A stretch of 21,393 nucleotides of DNA, from positions 1 through 21,393 of the forward strand of contig JAHWIB010000023.1 in NCBI GenBank assembly GCA_019322815.1. The letters are read 5' to 3'. Each line of letters begins with the position of its first letter. Within the stretch, counting starts at the first letter, position 1. A program made the position numbers and the translations under genes. This document shows, piece by piece, positions 1 to 6,747 of this stretch. The DNA is from Candidatus Woesearchaeota archaeon. GTDB taxonomy: Archaea > Nanobdellota > Nanobdellia > Woesearchaeales > WJKL01. The notes beneath the pieces were generated by a model. That model worked only from the letters and a program-made list of their open reading frames with translations. It was not told the origin of the DNA and did no database searches.

Positions 1-359
1 TAATAAAAGATACAAAAAAAGGAGAAGAATTTTATTTCTTTTCAGCTGATATTGAGCCAAAGAACAAAGATATCCAGGATTTCTATAAAAGATATGACCC
101 AAAAAGAAAAGCAAAAGGATTGATTGTTAAAGGAATAGCTCCTTTAAGATTAAAGCATTTATTCCAGGACAGGATTAAAAGAAAAGTTATACAAACAAAA
201 TTCACAAATCAAATAATCCCTCCTAATATGGGTATTTTCCAGGATAAGATATTCTTAATTGTATGGGGAGAAAAACCAGCTGGTTATTTAATTTATTCAA
301 AACAATTGGCAGAAAGATATAAGCAATTTTTTAATTCTATTTGGAACAGCATTAAATAA
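1..359 (+). CDS. TrmB-like transcriptional regulator, C-terminal part (5' truncated by window edge)
   Basis: Open from the window edge (frame starting at base 3) to the TAA at 357-359, giving about 118 residues of a C-terminal domain. The pattern 'FYFFSADIEP ... YDPKRKAKGLIVKGIA ... IWGEKPAGYLIYSK-type ... RYKQFFNSIW' resembles the effector part of archaeal TrmB-family regulators: a phospholipase-D-like fold ending in a Y-K-x-F-F-x-x-x-W helix. TrmB proteins normally have an N-terminal winged helix that binds DNA and respond to sugars or other metabolites; that half lies outside the window. An ATG or TTG inside this frame should not be taken as the start, because the frame stays open upstream with family-like sequence. 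The end overlaps the convergent rad50 by 8 bp. The ligand cannot be told from the sequence. Confidence 0.75.
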   Translation, partial: IKDTKKGEEFYFFSADIEPKNKDIQDFYKRYDPKRKAKGLIVKGIAPLRLKHLFQDRIKRKVIQTKFTNQIIPPNMGIFQDKIFLIVWGEKPAGYLIYSKQLAERYKQFFNSIWNSIK

Positions 360-2415
360 TCTCACTAATATGCTCATTCTTATTTATCCTTATTACATTA
401 TCAACAAAGCTTTCTATCTTGCTTTCATGCGAAACAATTATTGTCTGGTTAACACCAATCTGCTCTAAGACATCCCTCACTTTGTCAAGCTGCTCTGAGC
501 TGAAGCCATCAGTAGGCTCATCTAATATAATCATATCTTTTGTTTTTATGCCTTTCATTAAATCATTGATAACTTTATTCAAAGCTAATCTGTAAGCCAA
601 TGCAGCAGCTGTTCTCTCGCCTCCGCTTAGATGCTCAATATCTGTTTCATAGCCATTCTGTTGAATTATTGGTGTAAAATTATCATCAAGCCTTGCATTA
701 ATATTTTCATTTTCCATCAGCATTCCAAACCAGTTTTCAAATAATTCATTAAATTCATGATAAATATTCAGCATAACCTGCTTTTCAATTGTGCCCATTA
801 ATTTGATAAAGAATTTTTCAAGCCAATTCTGCAGTTCAGATAAATAATTTATTTTTTTCTTAATAGCCAATTTTTCTTGAATTTCTTTTTCCAACAAAAT
901 TAAATCCTGATTAATAACTTCTTTTTCCCGTTCAAATCCTCTTTTGTCAAGCTCTAATTTTTTCTGCTCCTGCATCAATAAATCATTTTCCTGTCTTAAT
1001 TTTTTATTTTCTTCTTCCATCTCCTTATCTTCAATGATTTTTTTGCTTAATTCTAATTTTTTAATATTAATCCTTCCAATCTCTTCTTTTATCTTATCTT
1101 GCATCATCAATATATTTTTCAAGCTATTTTCTTTTTCTTTTAAATTATCAAACTTAAATTTAATAATTGAGAATTCCTGCTCCTTTTTCTTATTATTATT
1201 TAATTCCTGATTAAATATTTGTAATCCTCTTTCTATCTTGATTATTTCTTCAGATAATTCTTTAATTCTTCTATCTCCTTTTTGTATATTTTCATTTTCT
1301 CTTTCTAAAACAGATTCTTTATGTTCTTTACTGACTTCCTGCTCGCAAGTAGGACATTGATTTATACTCAAAATTTTTTGTTTTATTTCAGAAGAATTCT
1401 TTTTTCTAATCTCAATTTCATTTATTTTATTTTTGATCTCTAAAATCTTTTTATTCTCTTGCTCAATCTTCTTTTCAGTTTCATTTATATCATTTCTTAT
1501 TTTTTCATTATTAGTTTCTGTTTTTCCAACCAATTCTCTTTTCAATAAATCTATTTGATTTGTTAATTCTTCTTCTCTTTTTTTATTTTGTTCGTGCTGT
1601 TCTAATTTATTTCTTAATTCAACATCATAAATCTCTAATTCTTTTTTAATATTTGACTGTTCTTTTATTTTTTCCTCAATTTGTTTTAATTTTTCATTGA
1701 TTTCTTTTATCTTTACAGATTTATCATCTAATTTAGGATTAATCTCTTTTATCTTTAGATTCAATTCTTCAATCAATTTTTTCTTTTCCTGCTCTAATCT
1801 CTTCTTCTCTTCTAGATTCTCAATTCTTATCTTCCCCTGTTTTATCTTGTCTTTTAAGTCTCTGATAAAGATTGTGCTGTTTTCTCTGATTTTCTTGTAT
1901 CTATCAATCCCAAATACCTTTCTTAATGTGTCTAGTCTTTCATCCTGTTCTTCTGTTAATATTTGCTTCATCTCCTCCTGTGGAGTATAAACAGTATACC
2001 TATAAACAAGATTTTTGGTTTTGGTAATCAATTCTTTTGGATAACCTAATAATTTCAGAATCTCTGTTTTTAATTCAACAGCAGTTGCTTCTTTTTTAAT
2101 GCCATCAATCACAACATAACCTGCTTCCTGTTGGATATCTTTTTTGCTTCTTTTCAAGATTCTTTTGATAATAACTTCTTTTCCATCAATATCAAAACTT
2201 AATTCAACACTTCCTGTATTTTTTCCATGCCTCAACAAACTGCTTCCACTCAAATGTTTTCTTCTGACACCAAACAAGGCAAATTCTATTGCCAGCAGTA
2301 TGCTGCTCTTGCCACTGCCAACATCTCCACTTAATAAGACAGAACCATTTGGAAAACTAATGCTTTGATTCAAATAACTTCTAATATTTTCTAATTTAAC
2401 TGATTTTAATAGCAT
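352..2415 (-). CDS. rad50: Rad50-like DNA repair ATPase
   Basis: A 687-aa ABC/SMC-type ATPase with the full Rad50 layout. The Walker A GDVGSGKS lies at residues 30-37. Long Lys/Glu-rich coiled-coil arms flank a zinc-hook CPTC at 354-357, almost exactly mid-protein. The ABC signature LSGGER is at 596-601, Walker B ILDEP (Asp632, Glu633) follows, and then a switch His in SHES. Rad50 dimers bridge and process DNA ends together with the nuclease Mre11. The protein is shorter than common archaeal and eukaryotic Rad50 (roughly 850-1300 aa), so the arms are short. Neither mre11, herA nor nurA is adjacent. The start follows an AT-rich TATA-like stretch (about 2443-2458), so the leader is very short. 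The 3' end overlaps the TrmB-like gene by 8 bp. Confidence 0.9.
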   Translation of the reverse strand: MLLKSVKLENIRSYLNQSISFPNGSVLLSGDVGSGKSSILLAIEFALFGVRRKHLSGSSLLRHGKNTGSVELSFDIDGKEVIIKRILKRSKKDIQQEAGYVVIDGIKKEATAVELKTEILKLLGYPKELITKTKNLVYRYTVYTPQEEMKQILTEEQDERLDTLRKVFGIDRYKKIRENSTIFIRDLKDKIKQGKIRIENLEEKKRLEQEKKKLIEELNLKIKEINPKLDDKSVKIKEINEKLKQIEEKIKEQSNIKKELEIYDVELRNKLEQHEQNKKREEELTNQIDLLKRELVGKTETNNEKIRNDINETEKKIEQENKKILEIKNKINEIEIRKKNSSEIKQKILSINQCPTCEQEVSKEHKESVLERENENIQKGDRRIKELSEEIIKIERGLQIFNQELNNNKKKEQEFSIIKFKFDNLKEKENSLKNILMMQDKIKEEIGRINIKKLELSKKIIEDKEMEEENKKLRQENDLLMQEQKKLELDKRGFEREKEVINQDLILLEKEIQEKLAIKKKINYLSELQNWLEKFFIKLMGTIEKQVMLNIYHEFNELFENWFGMLMENENINARLDDNFTPIIQQNGYETDIEHLSGGERTAAALAYRLALNKVINDLMKGIKTKDMIILDEPTDGFSSEQLDKVRDVLEQIGVNQTIIVSHESKIESFVDNVIRINKNEHISEII

Positions 2416-2442
2416 ATGCCCCCTAAGAACTAAAAATAATCC

Positions 2443-2458
2443 TATATTAATATATTTT
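2443..2458 (-). promoter_or_regulatory. TATA-like promoter of rad50
   Basis: On the minus strand the A/T run AATATATTAATATAGG sits about 28-43 bp before the rad50 ATG. That fits an archaeal TATA box giving a transcript with almost no leader. Assigned by position and composition only. Confidence 0.4.
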
Positions 2459-2476
2459 TTGATGGTTTATAAAGTT

Positions 2477-2510
2477 TGAAACTTTAGTTTCAGGCTTTAC
2501 TAAACTAAAG
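2477..2510. repeat. Overlapping inverted repeats between pgi/pmi and rad50
   Basis: Two perfect but mutually exclusive hairpins share bases. TGAAAC-TTTA-GTTTCA spans 2477-2492. A 9-bp stem CTTTAGTTT/AAACTAAAG pairs 2482-2490 with 2502-2510. They lie just beyond the pgi/pmi stop and upstream of the rad50 promoter. They could be the 3' end structure of pgi/pmi or an operator for rad50. Confidence 0.5.
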
Positions 2511-2558
2511 AAATTTGTCTATTTTCATAATTTCACAAAATTTCTTATGATAGGATAT

Positions 2559-3533
2559 CTATTTCTTCAACTTAGCTTTGAGATCTTCTATTACAGGCAC
2601 AGGTGTTGGATCAATCTTGTTCATCAAAGCTAGATAATAAGAACAGTACATTGCAATATGCAGCGTATGCAGCATTCTTGCAAGCAGACTCTTCCCTTTT
2701 GTATGCAGCTCAGACACGCCGCCAGAGGATTCTTTTATTATTTTCTTTGTAATCTCCATTCTTTTCTTTATGCTCATAATATCCTGTTTGTCTTTAATCA
2801 TTACAACATGTATCTTTTTTGCATTTTTCTTAAAACCATTGATTTCATTATGATTCATTTCAGGAAAAAAATGGCAGAATGCAGGCTGCTTTGCATTTTC
2901 ATTTGTAAGTGTCTTGCAGATATAAGCAACACCATGCATATCCTCAGAAGCATAAAAAACAGGAATCATGTTAAACAGCTTTTTAGCCAGCATAAATCCT
3001 TCTTTGCTGTTTGTTTTTGGCACCAATCCTCTTATTGCATCTCTGACAGGCTGGTCTTGATTTGCTATTAGCCTATATCTGCTTAAAGAGATAAGCAAAG
3101 GAATAAATGTATATCCTAAAGCGATTCTTGGCTGAAACCCTTCAGGAATCTGTATTAGATTCTTTTCCTTTTCAGCAAGCTTTCCTCCTGAAGTTATTGC
3201 AATAACAGTAGCTTTTCTTTTCTTTGCTTCATTATAAGCTGACAATGTTTCTTCTGTGTTGCCGCTATAACTTACACAGAAAACTAAACTGTTTTTATTT
3301 ATGTATCTAGGCAAGTTATAATTTCTATTGACAAATATAGGAATATCTTTTGTAAAAGATTGAAGTAATAATCCTCCGGCAGAACTGCCCCCCATTCCAC
3401 AAACAACTATATTAGAAATCTTATTTTTATTAATTTTAGGCAATTTAGCCTTTTTAGCAATTTTAAAAGCTTCTTCTACCTGATTTCTAAATTTATCTAG
3501 CTTATCAAGCATATTTTCCTTATCATATGTCAT
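2559..3533 (-). CDS. Bifunctional phosphoglucose/phosphomannose isomerase (SIS domain)
   Basis: A 324-aa protein with the two-SIS-domain layout of archaeal PGI/PMI, which interconverts fructose-6-P with glucose-6-P and mannose-6-P. Visible features are the phosphosugar-binding loop VCGMGGSSAGG (44-54), the SYSGNTEET motif (88-96), NENAKQPA (211-218) and NHNE (227-230) around the expected catalytic Glu and His, and the C-terminal PVPVIEDLKAKL segment typical of the family. Length matches the family. The start is the ATG after an AT-rich region shared with divergent rpl15e. It could supply mannose-6-P to the phosphomannomutase and nucleotidyltransferase encoded 5-7 kb away. Confidence 0.9.
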   Translation of the reverse strand: MTYDKENMLDKLDKFRNQVEEAFKIAKKAKLPKINKNKISNIVVCGMGGSSAGGLLLQSFTKDIPIFVNRNYNLPRYINKNSLVFCVSYSGNTEETLSAYNEAKKRKATVIAITSGGKLAEKEKNLIQIPEGFQPRIALGYTFIPLLISLSRYRLIANQDQPVRDAIRGLVPKTNSKEGFMLAKKLFNMIPVFYASEDMHGVAYICKTLTNENAKQPAFCHFFPEMNHNEINGFKKNAKKIHVVMIKDKQDIMSIKKRMEITKKIIKESSGGVSELHTKGKSLLARMLHTLHIAMYCSYYLALMNKIDPTPVPVIEDLKAKLKK

Positions 3534-3615
3534 TCAAATCCCCCAATATTGCATTAGAAAATATATACTCCTTTATATATATTTTTATTCACTTATTAGA
3601 TATAAATCCAAAGCA

Positions 3616-3626
3616 TTTATAAATAT
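3616..3626 (+). promoter_or_regulatory. TATA box of rpl15e
   Basis: TTTATAAATAT preceded by AAGCA (BRE-like) is the best archaeal promoter match in the pgi/pmi - rpl15e divergent region. Transcription would start near 3645, exactly at the hairpin described next. Confidence 0.55.
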
Positions 3627-3644
3627 GTTAAAAATTCTCATTTT

Positions 3645-3678
3645 AGAGCAATGTGGGCAGTAGCTTGCCTGAAGCTCT
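3645..3678 (+). promoter_or_regulatory. Structured leader hairpin upstream of rpl15e
   Basis: The leader folds into a two-part stem. AGAGC (3645-3649) pairs with GCTCT (3674-3678). An asymmetric internal loop follows. Then GGGCA (3655-3659) pairs with TGCCT (3666-3670, one G-U pair) around a six-base loop. A strong GGAGG Shine-Dalgarno (3697-3701) follows 9 nt before the ATG. This resembles ribosomal-protein autoregulatory leaders, but that role is inferred. Confidence 0.45.
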
Positions 3679-3710
3679 TGTAATAATAAAAATAATGGAG
3701 GCTATTTAAA

Positions 3711-4292
3711 ATGAGCATGTATAAACATATAAGGAAGCTTTGGAAAAAACCAAAGGTAAACATGCCAGATTTATGGCGTGAAAGACTTCTAAAGTGGCGT
3801 AGAGAACCATCTACAATAAGGATTGAAAGACCTACTAGGATTGATAAAGCAAGGTCATTAGGATATAAAGCAAAGCAGGGGTTCTTAATTGTAAGGCAAA
3901 GAGTTCCAAGAGGAGGTCATTTCAGAGGCTCTTACTTAGGCGGAAGAAGATCAAAACATCAAAGAAAAGTCATGATTTTAGGAAAAAACTATCAGCAGAT
4001 TGCAGAAGAAAGAGCAAATAAAAAATATCCTAATTGTGAAGTTCTTAACAGCTATTGGGTTGCTAAAGATGGAATCTATTTTTGGTATGAAATCATATTA
4101 ATAGATAAAGCTCATCCAGTAATAGCAAAAGATAATGATATCAATTGGATAACAGCAAAGCAGCATAAAAGAAGAGTCTACCGCGGTTTAACATCTGCAG
4201 CAAGAAAATCTCGTGGTTTAAGAAGAAAAGGCAAAGGCGCAGAAAAGATAAGGCCAAGCTTAAGAGCAAAAGGCAGAAAAGGAACAAATTAA
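3711..4292 (+). CDS. rpl15e: 50S ribosomal protein L15e
   Basis: A 193-aa basic protein matching L15e over its whole length. It has the N-terminal MYKHIRKLWKKP segment, RIERPTRIDKARSLGYKAKQG, a Gly/Arg-rich loop RVPRGGHFRGSYLGGRR and a C-terminal RGLTSAARKSRGLRRKGKGAEK region that threads into 23S rRNA. The first ATG is chosen because GGAGG lies 9 nt upstream; a second in-frame ATG two codons later is less well spaced. In many archaea L15e sits beside Rpp30 and the exosome superoperon. Here it stands alone, convergent with a gene for a charged unknown protein. Confidence 0.97.
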   Translation: MSMYKHIRKLWKKPKVNMPDLWRERLLKWRREPSTIRIERPTRIDKARSLGYKAKQGFLIVRQRVPRGGHFRGSYLGGRRSKHQRKVMILGKNYQQIAEERANKKYPNCEVLNSYWVAKDGIYFWYEIILIDKAHPVIAKDNDINWITAKQHKRRVYRGLTSAARKSRGLRRKGKGAEKIRPSLRAKGRKGTN

Positions 4293-4299
4293 AATTCTG

Positions 4300-4677
4300 T
4301 TAATAGAAGTCTTCTGCATATCTTTCACCTCTTATTTTCTTTCCCATTTTATTATTAAAATCTCTTTTATAATCTTCTGTTATAGGATCTTTGTATTCTT
4401 TCTTTTCCTCAGATTCCTTTTTTGATTTAAGAGGCTTAGAAGATTTCTTTTCCTTTTGTTTAGATTCAGATTTCTTTTCTTCTTTTTCTATTTTCTCTTC
4501 GATTTCAGCTTCCTTTTCCTTAGCTGCTTCTTCAATATTTTCCTCAGTTTTCTCTTCTTCTACATCTTCTTTAACAGGCTTCTCTTTTACAGGTTCTTCA
4601 GCTGGTTCTTCAGCACTAGTTGCATTGCCAAATAAAACATTAGAAATACTGTCTAAATCAATTTTTTCTTCTGCCAT
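4300..4677 (-). CDS. Highly charged Lys/Glu-rich hypothetical protein
   Basis: 125 aa and not recognised. Residues 1-18 (MAEEKIDLDSISNVLFGN) look like a short ordered segment. Then comes a long disordered stretch of Glu, Lys, Pro and Ser to about residue 92. A conserved-looking tail (DPITEDYKRDFNNKMGKKIRGERYAEDFY-type, 97-125) closes it. The start lies 1 nt beyond the stop of the 186-aa gene upstream, so it is the last gene of a three-gene operon. The tail and head suggest two short binding peptides joined by a flexible linker, which is an inference. Confidence 0.7.
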   Translation of the reverse strand: MAEEKIDLDSISNVLFGNATSAEEPAEEPVKEKPVKEDVEEEKTEENIEEAAKEKEAEIEEKIEKEEKKSESKQKEKKSSKPLKSKKESEEKKEYKDPITEDYKRDFNNKMGKKIRGERYAEDFY

Positions 4678-4678
4678 T

Positions 4679-5239
4679 TTATGCAGGACTTAGACCACCA
4701 AAGTCTATTGTTATCCAGTCCCCCTCTATTCTGCACCTTGGACGAATCGTTCTTTTTGTAACTGCTTTATCATCTAACTTTGTTTCTAATTCTGATTCAG
4801 GAATTTTTTCTCCAAATTTTTTTACATCATCTAGTGAGATAGTGCTGCATTCATAATATGCTCCTCTATTCTCTATTCTTTCATTAAAATCCTCTATTAG
4901 TTTTCTTATACGATAATATAATTGAATATAAGTTACTCCATTCTCTTTAATATGTTCTCTTAAAGCAGTAGCTGCTCCATTCCAACCAGGTACAATCTTA
5001 GGAGTATCTCTAGAACCTAATTCAATACACTGCCTGTGTAATTCTTTTCCTCCATTAAAATATAATATTCCTATTTGTCTTTCAAATGTTTCATCCAAAT
5101 CATAGCCAACAACTCTCATAGCAGCCTTAAGATAATTTAAAGTTCCTCCTCTATCTAAATTACGAGCACATCTATCAGCATCAGTAAGACAATCTCTCAT
5201 GAACTGTTCTTTTGTTGGATTTGATTGGTATTTTGTCAT
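4679..5239 (-). CDS. Hypothetical protein, 186 aa, middle gene of unknown operon
   Basis: I take ATG 5239 (MTKYQSNPTKEQF...) as the start, because it begins 4 nt after the upstream stop. A longer frame back to 5302 would overlap the preceding gene by about 58 bp. The protein is soluble and mainly helical in the first two thirds: a DADRCARNLDRGG segment, then KAAMRVVGYDLDETFERQIGIL, then HIKENGVTYIQLYYRIRKLIEDFNERIEN. A short beta-like end (RCRIEGDWITIDFGGLSPA) follows. I recognise no family. Co-transcription with the Cys-motif protein and the Lys/Glu-rich protein is likely from the spacing (4 nt and 1 nt). Confidence 0.75.
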   Translation of the reverse strand: MTKYQSNPTKEQFMRDCLTDADRCARNLDRGGTLNYLKAAMRVVGYDLDETFERQIGILYFNGGKELHRQCIELGSRDTPKIVPGWNGAATALREHIKENGVTYIQLYYRIRKLIEDFNERIENRGAYYECSTISLDDVKKFGEKIPESELETKLDDKAVTKRTIRPRCRIEGDWITIDFGGLSPA

Positions 5240-5243
5240 TTTT

Positions 5244-5429
5244 TTATTTCTCATAAATTGGTTTTTGAGCATAACAATTAGTACACGGAAGTCCGTCTTC
5301 AAGAACCTCTGAACAAGGATTTGGGCATTTTATTGCTCTTTTATCTCTTAATTCCTGCAATATCTCTAAAGCAGTCTTAGGTTTTCTTTCTACTGGCTCA
5401 TTACATTGTGTATTAGTTTGTATTTCCAT
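5244..5429 (-). CDS. Small Cys-motif (putative zinc-binding) protein, first gene of operon
   Basis: 61 aa from ATG 5429. The motif C35-x3-C39-x9-C49-x2-C52 is a plausible four-cysteine zinc site. A short predicted helix (ALEILQELRDKRA, 20-32) precedes it. The ATG is favoured over a longer frame (to 5456) because AGAGGAC lies just upstream as Shine-Dalgarno and because the longer frame would run into the T-rich tail of the leader hairpin. No family is recognised. It opens the operon driven by the promoter at 5543-5556. Confidence 0.65.
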   Translation of the reverse strand: MEIQTNTQCNEPVERKPKTALEILQELRDKRAIKCPNPCSEVLEDGLPCTNCYAQKPIYEK

Positions 5430-5444
5430 TTTTGTCCTCTTCCC

Positions 5445-5506
5445 AAAATAAAACAAAACCCAAGAGATTTGGGATGTGGGGATGTTAAAGAACTAAACTC
5501 TTGGGT
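5445..5506 (-). ncRNA. Leader hairpin with U-tract: attenuator or terminated small RNA
   Basis: On the minus strand ACCCAAGAG (5506-5498) pairs perfectly with CTCTTGGGT (5466-5458) around a 31-nt loop. The T-rich run TTTTGTTTTATTTT follows at once. This is the form of an intrinsic terminator, placed between the strong promoter (5543-5556) and the first gene (5429). Transcription starting near 5521 and stopping here would give an RNA of about 75 nt. Read-through would express the three-gene operon. The structure is seen directly; the function is inferred. Confidence 0.5.
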
Positions 5507-5542
5507 CAATATTATTAATTATATATAAGTAGTAACAACTAC

Positions 5543-5556
5543 TATATAAACCTTTC
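5543..5556 (-). promoter_or_regulatory. Strong BRE/TATA promoter of the 5429-4300 operon
   Basis: The minus strand reads CGAAAGGTTTATATAG, close to an ideal archaeal BRE plus TATA box. The expected start is near 5521, giving a leader of about 90 nt before ATG 5429. A perfect 7-bp palindrome (5564-5583) lies a few bases upstream. Confidence 0.65.
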
Positions 5557-5563
5557 GGTTTTA

Positions 5564-5583
5564 TTGTCACCAAATAGTGACAA
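5564..5583. promoter_or_regulatory. Operator-like palindrome TTGTCAC-N6-GTGACAA
   Basis: A perfect 7-bp inverted repeat with a 6-bp spacer directly upstream of the BRE/TATA of the minus-strand operon. The core GTCAC...GTGAC recurs at 6440-6454 upstream of another promoter, suggesting one shared regulator. Confidence 0.5.
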
Positions 5584-5610
5584 ATAAACTCTGAAAACCA
5601 TGAATTTTGT

Positions 5611-5646
5611 AGGCTCAGAACCTTAAATTCAGGCAATACAGAGCCT
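5611..5646. repeat. Inverted repeat AGGCTC/GAGCCT upstream of the 5722 gene
   Basis: AGGCTC (5611-5616) pairs with GAGCCT (5641-5646) around a 24-nt loop. It lies between the divergent promoters of the 5429 operon and the 5722 gene. No function can be assigned. Confidence 0.35.
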
Positions 5647-5721
5647 GATAACCAATAATTAAAGCAAAATATAGTTTTTACTTTAAAAAAATTTAAAAAG
5701 AACAAATAATTCATTATTAAC

Positions 5722-6102
5722 ATGGCTACAGAAAAAAGAAGAGCATCATCTATGGACCAGCAGACATTAAACGCTGTTTTTTTTGAAAAAGACTATATAG
5801 ATGATGTAATAGCAGATATAGCTCTTAATACAACATTGAAAAATGTCAAAGTTTCTGATAATCCTTCTGGTCAAGGCCAGGTCATTAATTTAGAAAGGAG
5901 TGGGCTGTCTGTTCACATAGCAGAACTGATGCTGAAGGGAGATAGATATCTTGCTATGTTTGACCCTCATTCTACTGATGGATATATTGGAGATACACTT
6001 GAAGAAATCAAGTCAGTTTCTCAAGGATTAAGAGAACTTTTATTAAAATATGCTTCAAAAGAAGTTAGAGAATATATGGAAAAAACTATTCCAGAGAGTT
6101 AA
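5722..6102 (+). CDS. Hypothetical protein, 126 aa
   Basis: Not recognised. A soluble acidic protein with a charged N-terminus, a helix (EKDYIDDVIADIALNTT), strands around QVINLERSGLSVHIAELML and GDRYLAMFDPHS, and a C-terminal helical pair (TLEEIKSVSQGLRELLLKYASKEVREYMEK). A TTTAAAAAAATTTAAAAAG stretch about 25-30 bp before the ATG suggests a leaderless transcript. The last 17 bp overlap the convergent HPF-like gene. Divergent from the unknown operon, so the two may share regulation. Confidence 0.7.
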   Translation: MATEKRRASSMDQQTLNAVFFEKDYIDDVIADIALNTTLKNVKVSDNPSGQGQVINLERSGLSVHIAELMLKGDRYLAMFDPHSTDGYIGDTLEEIKSVSQGLRELLLKYASKEVREYMEKTIPES

Positions 6103-6397
6103 TTATTGCTTTTAAAGAACTGTCAACTGCTATAAATAGATTTCTGTCAACATAAGAAGAAGTATAAGACTTTCCATTTTCAATCATTTTTGCATGCAGC
6201 TCATATTTTTCTCCTTTTTCTCTTGCATGCACTGTTTTCATTGTCACTGTCAGCTTCTCAAATCCTTTGCATTTATCACTCATTCTTCTGACATAATTGC
6301 CAACAATCTTTTTTAGAACAATCATAATGCTTGGTTCTAATTCACTAAATCCAGAAAGCTCAATATTGCCTCCAAGCTGTAAAGTTTTTTCTTCCAT
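6086..6397 (-). CDS. HPF/RaiA-like (ribosome hibernation fold) small protein
   Basis: 103 aa. The pattern fits a beta-alpha-beta-beta-beta-alpha fold. A first strand (NIELSGF) is followed by a long basic helix (PSIMIVLKKIVGNYVRRMSDK). Three strands come next (EKLTVTMKTVHA, KYELHAKMI, KSYTSSYV). A D-x-x-x-A-[IV]-D turn (DRNLFIAVDSSLKAIINSL) ends in the last helix. These match ribosome-associated inhibitor and related families, which dock in the 30S decoding centre. Similarity is judged from pattern, so a related non-ribosomal family is possible. TATA TTTAAATA at 6426-6433 (minus) makes the transcript nearly leaderless, and operator-like GTCAC/GTGAC sites lie just upstream. Confidence 0.65.
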   Translation of the reverse strand: MEEKTLQLGGNIELSGFSELEPSIMIVLKKIVGNYVRRMSDKCKGFEKLTVTMKTVHAREKGEKYELHAKMIENGKSYTSSYVDRNLFIAVDSSLKAIINSLE

Positions 6398-6425
6398 AAC
6401 TGTAATAATAAAATTTTTATTTAGT

Positions 6426-6433
6426 TATTTAAA
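6426..6433 (-). promoter_or_regulatory. TATA box of the HPF-like gene
   Basis: The minus strand reads GGAAAGTTTAAATA, with the TATA centre about 33 bp before ATG 6397. It abuts the GTCAC/GTGAC repeat cluster. Confidence 0.5.
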
Positions 6434-6439
6434 CTTTCC

Positions 6440-6464
6440 GTCACTCATGGTGACCATTAGTGAC
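6440..6464. promoter_or_regulatory. Operator-like cluster of GTCAC/GTGAC half-sites
   Basis: GTCAC-N5-GTGAC (6440-6454) is followed by a further GTGAC (6460-6464). The cluster lies immediately upstream of the BRE/TATA of the HPF-like gene and overlaps the stop codon of the ribbon-helix-helix gene. The same core occurs at 5566-5581. Confidence 0.45.
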
Positions 6465-6747
6465 CATCTTTAGCAATAAATTCATTATATTTTTTGATGT
6501 GTTCTATCACGGCATCCTTTACATTCATGCCTCTTTTTTTAGTATTGAATTCTATCGCAGTCTGATTGCCAAATTCTGGAATTTTTTCAAAACAATACCT
6601 ATAACAAAAATACACACACCACCCAACAAATTCTGAATTTGATTTTGAATTTACATCTATTTTCTCTTGCATTAATTTGAATAGAGGATCAAATCTTCGC
6701 TCATTCAATTTTATTGTTATTTGCTTAGTAATTTTAAAACACCGCAA
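6457..6747 (-). CDS. Probable ribbon-helix-helix DNA-binding protein
   Basis: 96 aa from a TTG at 6747. No in-frame ATG precedes the first domain, and an in-frame stop lies four codons upstream. The start of the domain reads as one strand (KQITIKLNE), a first helix (RRFDPLFKLMQEKI), a turn with SNSE, and a second helix (FVGWCVYFCYRYCF). This is the order of ribbon-helix-helix (CopG/MetJ-like) repressors. The C-terminal part (GMNVKDAVIEHIKKYNEFIAKDGH) is helical. The family is a weak-to-moderate call. Its stop codon lies inside the GTCAC/GTGAC cluster, so it is a natural candidate for the protein that binds those sites, but this is inference. Confidence 0.55.
   Translation of the reverse strand: MRCFKITKQITIKLNERRFDPLFKLMQEKIDVNSKSNSEFVGWCVYFCYRYCFEKIPEFGNQTAIEFNTKKRGMNVKDAVIEHIKKYNEFIAKDGH

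Noticed and set aside
944..2368. Several + strand open frames opposite rad50
   Set aside because: They encode Phe/Ser/Leu-rich strings that mirror the Lys/Glu-rich coiled coil of Rad50 on the other strand; they have no ribosome site or recognisable domain.
5493..5723. A 76-codon minus-strand frame across the intergenic region
   Set aside because: It covers the promoter, the operator palindrome and part of the leader hairpin, has no family resemblance, and its composition fits non-coding AT-rich DNA.
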